Assembly (NCBI GenBank): GCA_958496175.1
Contig: OY292276.1
Span: 60,029,080-60,093,079 of the forward strand
Direction of reading: 5' to 3'
Source of the DNA: Sisyra terminalis
Taxonomy: Eukaryota; Arthropoda; Insecta; Neuroptera; Sisyridae
DNA: 64,000 nt
The stretch's first letter is position 1; every line of letters begins with the position of its first letter. Position numbers and translations under genes: made by a program. Shown piece by piece: positions 44,983 to 56,460 of the stretch. The notes under the pieces were generated by a model. The model did not search any database. It saw nothing but the letters and a program-made list of their open reading frames with translations, and had not been told where the DNA came from.

Positions 44983-45685
44983 CAGTGGCGTAGTTAGGTA
45001 ACCAAGGGCACGGGGGCAAATTAAAACATGGGGCCCCACTGCTATATAAACTGATTAGGTTTTATCAAATAAAAATATGAAATATACAAATACTTTAAAA
45101 GTGCTAAGGCACTTAAGCTCTTTTTTGTGCACTGCAGGGCAGGTAATAAAAATATTAAACAGTAACAATATAAATTACAATTAATACTTGGTGTAGGTTT
45201 GACTAATAATACGAAATAGGAGAAGATTTAAGGGATTATTATATAAAGGTCAGGTTTACCAACTGACTAAATAACAATTATATTTACAATTTTTTTCTAG
45301 CTTTAGTTTTCGCAAAAGTATCAATGATTTCGTTTAAATCCAGGCTTGATGTGATTTTATTTTCAATTGCTATTTGCGATAAATATCGGAGTCAAGTTTG
45401 GCCCATATTATTTCTTAAATAATTTGTTATTATTTTTAATTTGCTAAATGACTTTTCAGCTGCTGCAGAAGTGACAGGAATGGTAAAGAATTATAACATT
45501 GTTGTAAATACTTCCGTTAGGTCGTATTCTAGCACTCCATATTTGCTCATTATTTCCTTACATAATTGGTGAACTTCCAACTGAATTTCCAAAAGTTCAA
45601 GATTTCTGGTAAGGATTCGAGGGCTCCTTGAGCTTGAGGGCCCCGGGGTACTGCCCCGCCTAGCCCCTAGGTAGCTACGCCACTG
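44983..45685. mobile_element. Second hAT copy (uninterrupted)
   Basis: 703 bp from CAGTGGCGTAGTTAGGTAAC to GGTAGCTACGCCACTG. It aligns with both halves of the 42,577-44,519 element and lacks the foldback insertion. The hATC remnant on the minus strand has further substitutions. I see no matching 8-bp flanks. Confidence 0.78.
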
Positions 45686-46059
45686 TTATTGGCGTTTAAT
45701 ATCCTTAAAGAATAAAATGATTTAATTTAATATTTATTTATTGAATTTAAACTTAAAATGTTTAATTTTTTGTATTTCAAGAAGCCTGATGGAGTTACGA
45801 TACGTAACGAAACGTAGCTAATTTGAATATTAAAAATATTACATTAAAAAAAAAAACGATCTTAAACAATCTGAACTGTCTTATTTAATAAAAGCTGAGC
45901 TTTGAACTATATCATCTATTACATTCAATTATACTACATATATTGGACTGCAATATATTCTATACATTGTACACACAGTAATTAAAGTTTTACTAAAATA
46001 TTTTCCCCCAAAATTTTCAATTCCTGACCCAATCGGCTTCTAACTAAGTTTATGTACAT

Positions 46060-47862
46060 TAGACTGATTCAAAAAAAAAAATCTGTTTTTTTTTTTAATT
46101 ATATCGAAAATATTGTTGGGAATGACAAAACAAAAATCCTGTGAAAGTTTAAGCTCTTAATATTAATATTAAGAGGTGCCACATCGCAAATTTCGATTTT
46201 CCATTTCAATAACAAAAGAACAATATTCTCTTGCACTTTGGAATTTTATAGCTCACGTCAAAAACAATATTTCGGAATGACCAAGGTATATTCTTGTAAA
46301 AAATTGAACGATCTACAAAAAAGGTCTCTTGCAAGTTTTTGATATATTTATTCCTTCAAAAGTTATTCGAGGTCAAAGTTGAACTAAAGAGAAATTTTAA
46401 TATTTTTGTCAATTTTTTGACGCAACTATCAATTTTATGAGAAAATTTTATAGGACATTTTTTGTAGAGCACTTTTTTTTCTAAAACTTATCACTATAAA
46501 AGTTTTTGATATTTTTCACAGGTCCTAAGTTACTTAATTAAAATAAAAAAAATATTTTTTATGTTAAAAATATAATAATTCAGTGAATTTTAAGTTTAAT
46601 GCAAATAACTTAGGACCTGTAAAAAATATCAAAAACTTTTAAAGAGATAAGTTATAGGAAAAAAAGTGCTCTACAAAAAATGTTCTATAAAATTTTCTCA
46701 TAAAATTGATGGTTGCATCAAGAAATTGAAAAAATATTAAAATTTCTCTTTAGTTCAACTTTGACCTCGAATAACTTTTAAAGGAATAAATATATCAAAA
46801 ACTTGTTCGAGACCTTTTTTGTAGATCGTTCAATTTTCTACAAGAATATACCATGGTCAATTCGAAATATTGGCACCAACGTGAGCTATAAAATTCCAAA
46901 GTGCAAGATGTTCAAGATTGTTCAGTGCAAGATTGTTCCCATGTTGAATGATGATTTTTTTTTTATTATATCGAAAATATTTTCGGGAATGGCAAAAAAA
47001 ATCTGTGAAAGTTTAAGCTCTTAATATTAAAAGGTCCGCATCGCAAATTTCGATTTTTCATTTAAATAACATGGCAACAATATTCTCTTGCACTTTGGAA
47101 TTTTATAGCTCATGTTGGTGACAATATTTCGGAATGACCAAGGTATATTCTTGTAGAACATTGAACGATCTACAAAAAAGGTGGTCGTACAAGTTTTTGA
47201 TATATTTATTCCTTCAAAAGTTATTCGAGGTCAAAGTTGAACTAAAGAGAAATTTTAATATTTTTTCAATTTTTTGACGCAACCATCAATTTTATGAGAA
47301 AATTTTATAGAACAGTTTTTGTAGAGCATTTTTTTCCTATAATTTATCTCTATAAAAATTTTTGATATTTTTCACAGGTCCTAAGTACTTTACATTAAAC
47401 TGAAAATTCTTGAATTCTTATATTTTTAATATAATTTGTTTTTATTTTAATTAAATAACTTAGGACCTGTAAAAAATATCAAAAATTTTTATAGAGATAA
47501 ATTATAGGAAAAAAAGTGCTCTACAAAAACTGTTCCATAAAACTGTGTATACAATATATAAAATATATTGCAGTCCAATTTATTAACATAAACTTGAACA
47601 GAAGTTCAAACAAAAATATTCGTGACGTATTGCCCAGGTACGTATTTCGATTGCCAAGCAATTTTCAGAGCTATAAAATTCCAAAGTGCAAGAGAATATT
47701 GTTCTTATATTACTTAAATGGAAAATCGAAATTTGCGATGCAGCACCTCTTAATATTAACATTAAGAGCTTAAACTTTCACAAGATTTTTTGTTTGTCAT
47801 TCCCAACAATATTTTCGATATAATTAAGAAAAAAAAATCATAATTTTGTTTGAATCAGTCTA
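46060..47862. mobile_element. Foldback element B (copy 2, compound)
   Basis: Ends TAGACTGATTCAAAAAAAA and TTTGAATCAGTCTA. Two hairpins of the element-B type lie in tandem: one centred near 46,560 and one near 47,430, with CAGGTCCTAAGT and ACTTAGGACCTG at the inner ends. A Penelope-like fragment interrupts the second at about 47,540-47,650. The flanks ATGTACAT and ATATATAC do not match as a clean duplication. No coding capacity. Confidence 0.72.
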
Positions 47863-48972
47863 ATATATACATATTGAAAGTGGCTAGAAATTTATAATTT
47901 GGCATTGAAACCCAAGATTACTTATGAATCTTAAACTATGAAAAAATTATCAAACTCCTTAACTTGATGCACTGTCGAAGACTATAACTTAAAGAATTTC
48001 AGTTCAAACAATAATTAGACACTACCGAAAAACAATGAATGAAATGTATGCACATTTACAATGTATTACTATGATAGTAGTTAAAAACCCCGTAACACTA
48101 TTGATACATGAAACCACCCTGCAATCGGATCATAGGTACACTGATGTATCGGGGGATGATTGTTCGAATAGTGGTGGATTAAATTTGGCAACTGTTGACG
48201 TAACAGATGACACAGTTTGTGGTCGACCGCCAACTTTGCCAACAAAAGGGGTTGGTTTATATTTGTGTTCAGCGTTCCAATATGTTCGACAGCATTTCGC
48301 CCATACAATGAGGGATGACAATAACATTACTACTACTACTACTACTACAATAAACATCCACATACCAGCGACGCATTGACATTATTCCATGTTTACTAAT
48401 TGGTTTAGAGCGATACAAAATCATTTTGCCAATTTGCTCGGCCTGAAATTCGAACTGGTTGTCACGCACCAACCCTCAACCCCTTCACAATGTTTACCAT
48501 TTATTATTTACAACTAGCATCAAAATATTGATAAGCGTATGACAAAATTTTTCATATAATTCTACAACGTTGGTTAATGCGGTTGGGGTTTAGCAGTAAT
48601 TAATTATCGATTCACAAACGGGCTTCATTTAATGCTCCAATTCAATATTGATAAACCGATATTAAAGTGCGCTCAACAAAGCCATAGAGCCGCCGCCGTA
48701 CACCGGAGAATAACATTAATAATAATAATAATACACGAAAATAATAAACCGAAAAGCAACCCCCGGCTTTCTTTCATCCCGTAGGAAACCCTCGAAATTA
48801 TCGCTCTATATATTTATATGCGGAGATAGAAAGCCCTATTGTGCACAATAAATTAATATGTTACAGATAAATAGTCTGATGAAAATTTATAATCACGACA
48901 ATATGTCGGGGGATGGATGTACGTATAGGATTATTTCCAATAGGAAAACTAGCCAATATCGTTTGTTTCGTC
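47863..48972. other. Intergenic DNA with a segmental duplicate and microsatellites
   Basis: About 47,880-48,060 repeats 44,820-44,980 (GATGCACTGTCGAAGACTAT, ACCGAAAAACAATGAATGAA). An ACT/CTA trinucleotide run lies at about 48,331-48,349 and an ATA run at about 48,719. The frames around 48,035-48,379 on both strands are low-complexity; no gene seen. Confidence 0.45.
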
Positions 48973-50067
48973 GGTAATTTTGTCATATCGCGGCTTTTCT
49001 CAAAAAAAATCGTAGACACATAAAATTAGTCTTAAAATGTTCAGAACACTTAAAAATGCAATATTCCGGTGGCGGAAATGAAACTTCTATTACAGTTTTT
49101 CCAAAATAAAGCCAAAAAAAATGCATTATAATAGACTTTAATAGACGCCAAAGTAATTATTAAACTCATTTACTTTCAAGTACGCATGTGCATTAGAACA
49201 AGCAGATAGAGCAGATATCTATTTGAAGCAAATTTGAAAAAGCCCGGCAATATCTCTATGTGAAACTGTTAATTGAGAAATATTGAAAATTTGGTTGTTT
49301 TTGATATAATCAATAGCAAAGATATAATCATAGCAAATATAATCAAATCGGCTTATGTTCCTTTTAGAGACCTCAATATCTGGTAACGTACCATTTTCTA
49401 CTTTGTTTTTACTTTAATTCGCGAATAAATTAGACCATAATGGTTTTGGTCCACAGAAATACGGATTATTGATTTTTTTATTGATTACATAATTGTAAGT
49501 GAATTAAAAAATAAATCACACGTAATACAAAACTTGTGTTAGGTCCCCCAATGGGATCACTTACCTTAGAGGACTTGAAATTTAACAACAATAACATACT
49601 TTTGTAGAAAACAAAACAAATAGAACGTTAATATCAAATATCAATTGTAATTTCCTTAAACTTTTAAAATGTTTAGCCAATTTATGACTTCGTGGTCAAG
49701 GTGTTCAATTTTAAGGTAGTAGATGCTGGGTTCTAATCTCGTAGCAACCAAATTTTCAATATTTCTCAATTAACAGTTTCATATAGATATTGCCGGGCTT
49801 TTTCAAATTTGCTTCAAATAGATATCTGCTCTATCTGCTTGTTCTAATGCACATGCGTACTTGAAAGTAAATGAGTTTAATAATTACTTTGTCGTCTATT
49901 AAAGTCTGATATAATGCATTTTTTTTGGCTTTATTTTGGAAAAACTGTAATAGAAGTTTCATTTCCGCCATCGGAATATTGCATGTTTAAGTGTTCTGAA
50001 CATTTTAAGACTAATTTTATGTGTCTACGATTTTTTTTGAGAAAAGCCGCTATATGACAAAATTACC
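48973..50067. mobile_element. Foldback element C (copy 2) with perfect 8-bp target duplication
   Basis: Ends GGTAATTTTGTCATAT and ATATGACAAAATTACC. The arms mirror each other for about 330 bp (CAGATAGAGCAGATATCTAT near 49,201 against its complement near 49,825). The spacer of about 430 bp holds a tRNA-like SINE head at 49,690-49,760. Flanks GTTTCGTC at 48,965-48,972 and 50,068-50,075 are identical. An 8-bp duplication fits hAT. No coding capacity. Confidence 0.85.
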
Positions 50068-50146
50068 GTTTCGTCTACCTGGCATACTACCGAATCAAAT
50101 ATTTGATAAAAAAGGTTTTTAGTCTAATTTCTATCAAAAAAAAAAC

Positions 50147-50434
50147 TTGCATTATATGTTGCAATCAACGTTGAAACAAACATTTGTACAGACTATTGTG
50201 CCATTGTGTGGCAGGACATGTAATCCTTCAAGGGGAAAATATTGCTTCGTTCGAAAATGTTTGCTGAAGACTTGCACGAAATGCTTTGTTCCAACTTGGT
50301 GGTCTATCGATAAAAGGTATTTTTGTCGTTCCAATGAAAACATTTACGAATATATTCCTCTATTGTCACACGCAAATATTGTCAATCAATCAAAGGACAT
50401 CTCCAATTTAAATCGATTCCTTTATGAAACATAA
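50147..50434. other. Stretch open on both strands, unassigned
   Basis: The plus frame has ten cysteines in the segment running from LCGRTCNPSRGKYCF through RYFC. The minus frame over 50,152-50,343 is also open and reads like ordinary protein (KQYFPLEGLHVLPHNGTIVC). No signal peptide, splice site or domain is clear. It could be a decayed coding fragment on either strand. Confidence 0.25.
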
Positions 50435-50979
50435 TAATCTAGGATCCCACTGCAGAAAAGTGTAGTGATCGAGTTTATACTAAAAACCTAATTTTTACGC
50501 ATATTTATCATCAGGAGAATAAATATCTACTAGGTTGCCTATCAAAATTTGGCCGCTAGTATTTTTAATTAAATTATTTTACTTGATTTATTCGTAAAAA
50601 TTTAATTGATTTGTTTTTAAAATAAAATATCGTCCACTTTACGGCCATATATATAAAGACTTTAAAAAGTCAGGGTTGCCGGTGCACACTAGACCGCACC
50701 TGTTCGCAGCCAGGTGTAAACATATATGATTTTGGGCTCTTTTTACGTTCATAACGTGCATCAATGATTTATATATCAAATTAAATCTAATTGTTTTCTC
50801 ATTATTATGATATACGATTGCCTAAATAAATCTGGCCGCAAATAAAGGTTGCTGGCTGCTAAAGATGGTAAATATTAAAAAAAAAACAGTGAAAGAGAGC
50901 TACCCAGATTTAACCAGTCAGACGAGGACAGTGGGATCCTGAGTTCTGCAGTGGGATCCTAGACTATAAGTACTTTATA

Positions 50980-51780
50980 TGTAGTTTTCCACAATTTTCA
51001 CGATGACTTCCTAAAAAAATATTAAAAAAATTAATGACTGTTGTACAAATAGTAGAGATACTTACTATAAGTTCGAAAAGAATGTGCAAATTGGATAAAG
51101 TTTCGTTCCTAAAAATCGGTTTTTGCATTTGTAAGTCAAAAAACGGATGTTTTATACGAATAATTTTGAAGCGGAAAGTTAATATTTTCAAAATGCACCA
51201 AATTAGTTAAATTTTGTTCCTCATTGATTTTTGTGGTCGCTAATAACGTTAATTAAGATCCTTGATGCACCAGGAGGTTCAAAACCTCATCTATTGAAAT
51301 TTGATCCGAATTTTCTTTGAAACCAGTTCCAATGACGTATTTGTAGGGCTCTGCGGACTTAATATTGCGATACTTAAGGTTACAAATTTAAGATCCAAGA
51401 GGTTCTTCGGTATGCTTGTAGTTAGACGTGGATCTCATCTTCCAGGAGTTTTTTTTCCAAATTCCGAAAAATAAATGTTGTACTCAAAACTTTGTACTAC
51501 CGAAAAGATATATTTATACTTACTTTGATATTTCTTGGGAAAATTAAAGGTTAAATCGCCATCAAAAAGACTTTATGCTTCTCCTGTTCCTGTATAGCTA
51601 TTTTCAATTCAACCAGACCATTTTTACATTAGTGTTATACAGGAACCTAAAAAAACATTATTTTTATCAAAAGAACCTTGAAAGAAAAGTATTAATTAAG
51701 GAAAATTAATACCAAAGACAGGCACAAGGACATTTTTGCCAACTTTTGCGGCCATTACCACGTGGTTCAATTGAAAAGAA
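50980..51780 (-). CDS. Possible small spliced gene, unrecognised
   Basis: On the minus strand there are exon-like pieces with good splice signals. A start-like ATGGCCGCAAAAGTTGGC lies near 51,757. FDGDLTFNFPKKYQ ends before GTAAGTAT near 51,518. KSAEPYKYVIGTGFKENSDQ and ISIDEVLNLLVHQ lie near 51,365-51,260. A piece bounded by TTTTTAG and GTAAGTATC lies near 51,110-51,060, and a last piece after TTTTTTTAG ends in a stop near 50,985. I could not join all pieces in one frame, so the model may be wrong or the gene decayed. Confidence 0.3.
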
Positions 51781-52129
51781 GTCGATTTAATTCCCCTACG
51801 GTTTTATTCCATGAGTCGTAGAAAATAGAATCGACGCCAGCGCTACGTAGATAATGATAAAGAACTAGTTTTTTTCCGGGCGGTATATTCAAACTAAAAT
51901 GCATAATTTACATAAATTCATTATAGTCTAAGATCCCACAGCGAAATTAGTACCTACATGAATTCCTCGTCTTGTAAAAATATTTAAAAAATAGTTTTTG
52001 ACTATCTACATTAAGCATGTACTAATTTCGCAGGCGGATCTGACACTATTATTAATATACAAAAAAATACTTTTGCAGAAAGAGATATTGATCAAAGAAA
52101 AAAAGGATAGATATATTCTAAATAGGGTT

Positions 52130-52240
52130 TAAAAAAAATCCGTTTATCAAGAAATATCGAAAATTTGCTCGATATCCAACACCTACCAGTTTTGGAGCGG
52201 CCAATTAGACCACTCAACCACCAGTAAGTTCCTTCTAATA
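52130..52240 (-). mobile_element. tRNA-derived SINE head (copy 4)
   Basis: The minus strand reads CTGGTGGTTGAGTGGTCTAA (A-box side), then GGTAGGTGTTGGATATCGAG and TATTTCTTGATAAACGGATT, matching the head and body of the copy at 6926. Confidence 0.55.
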
Positions 52241-52434
52241 TTGTGTATAAATATTTTAATTTTATCGAATTGGAAATTCAATGGTAAAATTAAATAATTT
52301 CGGGGTATTTTAAGGGTAAATGAGTCAAAAGCTGATCTAGTTTCATACCCCCCTCGAGGTCCCTAAGTTCTCCTGTAACAAATCTTAAATAACTATTCAA
52401 ATCTCTGCAAATTAAAATCCTGTATTCTTTAGTA

Positions 52435-52778
52435 CAGCGGTTCCTAACCTTTTTCAGCCGCGGACCCCCAAGGAAATCAAGCATAATGCCAAAGACCCTT
52501 GGGTGAAAAAAAGGTGCAATTTTCGCAAGGTTTATAAAATACACAGGTGACCTCATGGTGGCTACGTGATGGATACGTGACGTATCCAGAAGAAATTCGT
52601 ACATATCTTCAGACTGATCAATTTCAAAATTCTTCGTATGACGTCATTTTTTTTTCTAATGGAGCAACCTGTGCAATTTACAAACCTTGAAATTTCCGGA
52701 CAATATTATATTTTAGTATTCCTTCATTAAATTATCGCGCACCCCCGGGGTCCGCGGACCATAGGTTAAGAAACAATG
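52435..52778 (+). mobile_element. hAT-type MITE interrupted by a Mutator-like MITE
   Basis: Left end CAGCGGTTCCTAACCTTTTT, right end GGTTAAGAAACAATG. Flanks CTTTAGTA (52,427-52,434) and CTTTAGTG (52,779-52,786) match at 7 of 8. Inside are CCGCGGACCCCC and, near the right end, GGTCCGCGGACC. A complete second MITE lies at 52,526-52,689. Confidence 0.82.
52526..52689 (+). mobile_element. Short Mutator-like MITE (copy 5), nested
   Basis: 164 bp, ends CAAGGTTTATAAAATACACA and AATTTACAAACCTTG, with CTCATGGTGGCTACGTGA and TTCGTATGACGTCAT inside. Flanks CAATTTTCG and AAATTTCCG resemble a worn 9-bp duplication. The uninterrupted host sequence GTGCAATTTTCGGGCAATAT exists at about 53,488. Confidence 0.78.
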
Positions 52779-53880
52779 CTTTAGTGTAATGAGTGTTGTA
52801 GTTTTAATTCAGGTCCTGGCCAAAGTACGCAAATTTGAAAACTAAAATTTTTGAACTTCTGGATTTTCCTTGAAATAATGGCTTTCCAAAGATGACAAAT
52901 GGCTTAAGAGATGCTACCATTGGTGTGATATTTTATCCAGAATATCAAGAAGTAATTCCCCTGTATTTCCTTCGTAGTCTGCAAGTTTTCAGGGCCAAAA
53001 TTGATCGGGAAAACCTTCATCTTCTGCCTCACTTTAAAACTTACCAAATTTCAAAGAATTCATGATTAAATCCGATTGATTCTGGACATTATAGAAGTGA
53101 AATGGATTCTAAAAACCCTCAGGGGTCCGCGGACCACAGGTTAGGAAACAATGCTTTAGTGTAATGAGTGTTGCAGTCCTAATTCAGGTCCTGGCCAAAG
53201 TACGTAAATTGAAAACAAAAATTTTTGGGTTCCTGGATTTTCCTGAATTATGGCTTTCCAAAGATGACAAATGGCTTAAGATATGCTATGAATATCACGA
53301 AGTAATTCCCCTGTATTTCACTTCATAGTCTGCAAGTCTTCAGGACCAAAATTGATCGGGAAAACTTTCATCTTCTGCCTCACTTTAAAATTTGCCAAAT
53401 TTCATGATTAAATGATTGATTTTAGACATTATAGAAGTGAAATGGATTCTAAAAACAAAAATATTTAAGTGAAAAAAGGTGCAATTTTCGGGCAATATTA
53501 TATTTTAGTATTCCTTCATTAAATTATCGCGGACCCCCAGGGGTCCGCGGGCCACAGGTTAAATCAGGTGCTGGCCAAAGTACGCAAATTTGAAAACATA
53601 AATTTTTGAGTTCCTGGATTTTCCTCGAAATTATTGCACTTTCCAAAGATGACAGATGACTTAAGAGATGCTACCATTTGTGTGATAATTCATCTAGAAT
53701 ATCACGAAGTAATTCCCCTGTAATTCACTTCATAGTCTGCAAGTCTTCAGGACCAAAATTCATCGGGAAAACCTCTATCTTCTGCCTCACTTTAAAACTT
53801 GTCAAATTTCAATGAATTCATGATTAAATACAATTGATTCTGGACATTATGGAAGTGAAATGGATCCCAAAAACAAAAAA
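52779..53880 (+). repeat. Tandem repeat, unit about 350-410 bp, carrying the 12-bp core
   Basis: Three units, each with TCAGG(T)(C/G)CTGGCCAAAGTACG, TTCCAAAGATGACA, GAAGTAATTCCCCTGTA and TAGTCTGCAAGT. GTAATTCCCCTG begins at 52,952, 53,302 and 53,709. The units also include the right end of the preceding hAT-type MITE (GGTCCGCGGACCACAGGTTA), so the duplication happened after that insertion. Confidence 0.82.
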
Positions 53881-55645
53881 AAAAATATTTAGGCAAAAGA
53901 AATGTTACAGAGGGTGAGAATTTCTACCTTTAATTGTATTTTACTGTTAATAAAATTGGAATCTTACATCCACAAATTTTTATATTTTTTTTCAGTTACC
54001 TCCGGGAATCCTACCCTCTTCTACCCCCCGTTTAAATCACTAAATCAAAAACTAATTGCATTCATGCAAAAAGCCACACAAAAATATCATTTATTTATCC
54101 TTAAATTTTCTAGGCAAATCAAAAAAAAAAACAATTTTTGTTATTCATCCCTTAAACTGTTTTGTATGTATGTGTTATGTACCATGTACGTTACGATATT
54201 TTGATAAAACTTGATGGTGTACAATGAAATTAAGCTTGTAATTCATGCAAATAATATAATACTTAGTGGGGGAGTTGGCAGAGGAGAACAACCCCGTCAT
54301 TATCAAGGGATTTGCCAAGGATGCGACGAGCGCGGGGCTGTGTAAAGTCCAGAAAACGTATTATATATATATATATATATAACGGGAGTGTGTATGGAGA
54401 CGAACAAAAGCTTTTACATCCCGAAAAGCATAACTACCCTCCGGCTTTTCAATGCCAAGTAGTGTACGGTACGTACAATATTGTGTGGTTTATTTTGCCA
54501 AAGATTCCCCAAGGATCGCCCCGGGGACTCTCTTAATATGTGAAGTCAGGAACGAATGCGTTAATGTCACATTAACGATATTTACATAATATTTATTATT
54601 GTTCAGTTTCCCTCTCTGCATGTGTGTGTGTGTGTGTGTTAATCGGGAAGATTCGGGAATGAGACGCCGAATCGGCGGAATTACCAGGGGAACACACACA
54701 CACAACCAACCATTAAATTGACAAATTTTCAAAAGACTTGAATAATTTATTCGGCTTTTTATTAACGATATAGATTTACAAATTGCCTACTAATTGATAT
54801 AGTGGAAGGGAATTTATATGGTTAAAATTACACCCAATTTCTTCCCCCGGAATAATTCAATTAAAAATATTGAATTGTATCGTATTTTTACGATAGAATC
54901 GGTGAAACCCAAGTGGTCGGGAATGGGGGAAAATGGGGGAATGATTTGAAATCGAATCTATCCCGATATTTGAATAGGGATGCAATAAGCAAATTTACGA
55001 TCATTGGTCATTCATTTCGATTACGCCAACTGTATGGATAGGCAAATTGGAAAACGTGTTCGAGCTTCGGCTAATTCTATTTTCCCGGGAAATTCCCTTT
55101 AGACTTGCGACAATTTTTCAAAAGGAAAAATAAACAAAAAGTTCTCTTGATTTTAAGCCATTGTTGGTTTACAATTAACCCCCTTACTGGCCCCCCCCTT
55201 TGAAATAGGTTCTTTAATATATCTATTTTATGCCCATTTAAATTATCTAAAAGGGGCTACAAGTATCCGGCCTATACCAAATATTCGGGAATTTTTTTTC
55301 AAGATTTGTCTTGTAAATCAGGACCGTCACTAGAAGGGGGCATGGTGGAACAATGTTCTATCCTTAAAATACCAAAGTCCTACTTGAAAAGATATAAATT
55401 CCTCATAGAATTGGAGTATGATAATTTTGTCTTTGCTACACATATAGGCAAGCCGGGGGGGAGTAGGGCCGCATGCGGTCCTTATAAAATTCTTGTCAAA
55501 ACTATACTACCCGGACCAAGTATCAATTGATTCGTTTATTTTGAAAGTGGCGTAAGTCCATTTCAAGGACGGTCTATATGGTGATTCTTCTTCTTGTAAC
55601 TACAACAAAGTATATTCAAAATAATATTTTCTCCGCTGACTTTGA
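53881..55645. other. Intergenic DNA with microsatellites
   Basis: A TA run lies at about 54,361-54,381, a TG run at about 54,621-54,639 and a CA run at about 54,693. Open frames are short and without domains. Confidence 0.5.
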
Positions 55646-55649
55646 ACAC

Positions 55650-56065
55650 ATATACAATATAAAAAAAAATATATTGCAGTCTAATTTATGTAGTATAATT
55701 TAATATAATAATATATAAAAATCATACCACCAACATAAATTTGAACAGAAGTTCAAAAAAAATATTCGCGACGTATTGGCCAGATACGTATTTCGATTGC
55801 CAAGCAATCATCATCAGTGGTCATCAAGTAGTTTGGATCTCTCCGTAATTGCTTTGTCTTGAACTACAGAGAAATTTTAATAAAATTTTTTGACGCAACC
55901 ATCAATTTTAAGAGAATTTTTTTGTAGAGTACTGTTTTACTTATAACTTATCTCTATAAAAGTTTTTGATATTTTTCACAGGTTCTAAGTAATAAAAAAA
56001 AAAATATGTTAAAAATATAATAATTCAGGGTATTTTCAGTTTAATGCAAATAACTTAGGACCTGT
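55650..56065. mobile_element. Penelope-like terminal fragment and foldback B remnant
   Basis: 55,655-55,850 has TATTGCAGTCTAATTTATGT, AACAGAAGTTCAAA and then, on the minus strand, CTGATGATGATTGCTTGGCAATCGAAA-type text. 55,870-56,060 is a piece of foldback element B (CACAGGTTCTAAGT / ACTTAGGACCTGTG). Confidence 0.55.
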
Positions 56066-56460
56066 GTATACAATATGTAGAATATATTGCGGCCTAATTT
56101 ATGTATTATAGTTTAATATAATAATATATAAAAATCATACCACCAACATAAATTTGAACAGAAGTTCAAACAAAAATATTCGTGACGTATTGTCCAGATA
56201 CGTATTTCGATTGCCAAGCAATCTTCCTCAGTGGCCATCAAGTAGAATCATCACAAAGCAGTTACGGAGTGATCCAAACTACTTGATGACCACTGATGAG
56301 GATTGCTTGGCAATCGAAATACGTATCTGGGCAGTACGTCACGAATATTTTTGTTTGAACTTCTGTTCAAATTTAAGTTTTTGGTATGACTTTTATATAT
56401 TATTATATTAAATTATACTACATAAATTGGACTGCAATATATTTTATATATTGTATACAC
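56066..56460. mobile_element. Inverted pair of Penelope-like ends (foldback)
   Basis: About 395 bp folding on a centre near 56,255. Outer ends TGTATACAATATGTAGAATA and the complement of GTGTATACAATATATAAAAT; inner words ACTTGATGACCACTGATGAG and its partner. Each arm carries a hammerhead-like CTGATGA, a GATTGCTTGGCAATC hairpin and GAAA in that order. Element D is inserted exactly at its right end. Confidence 0.6.
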
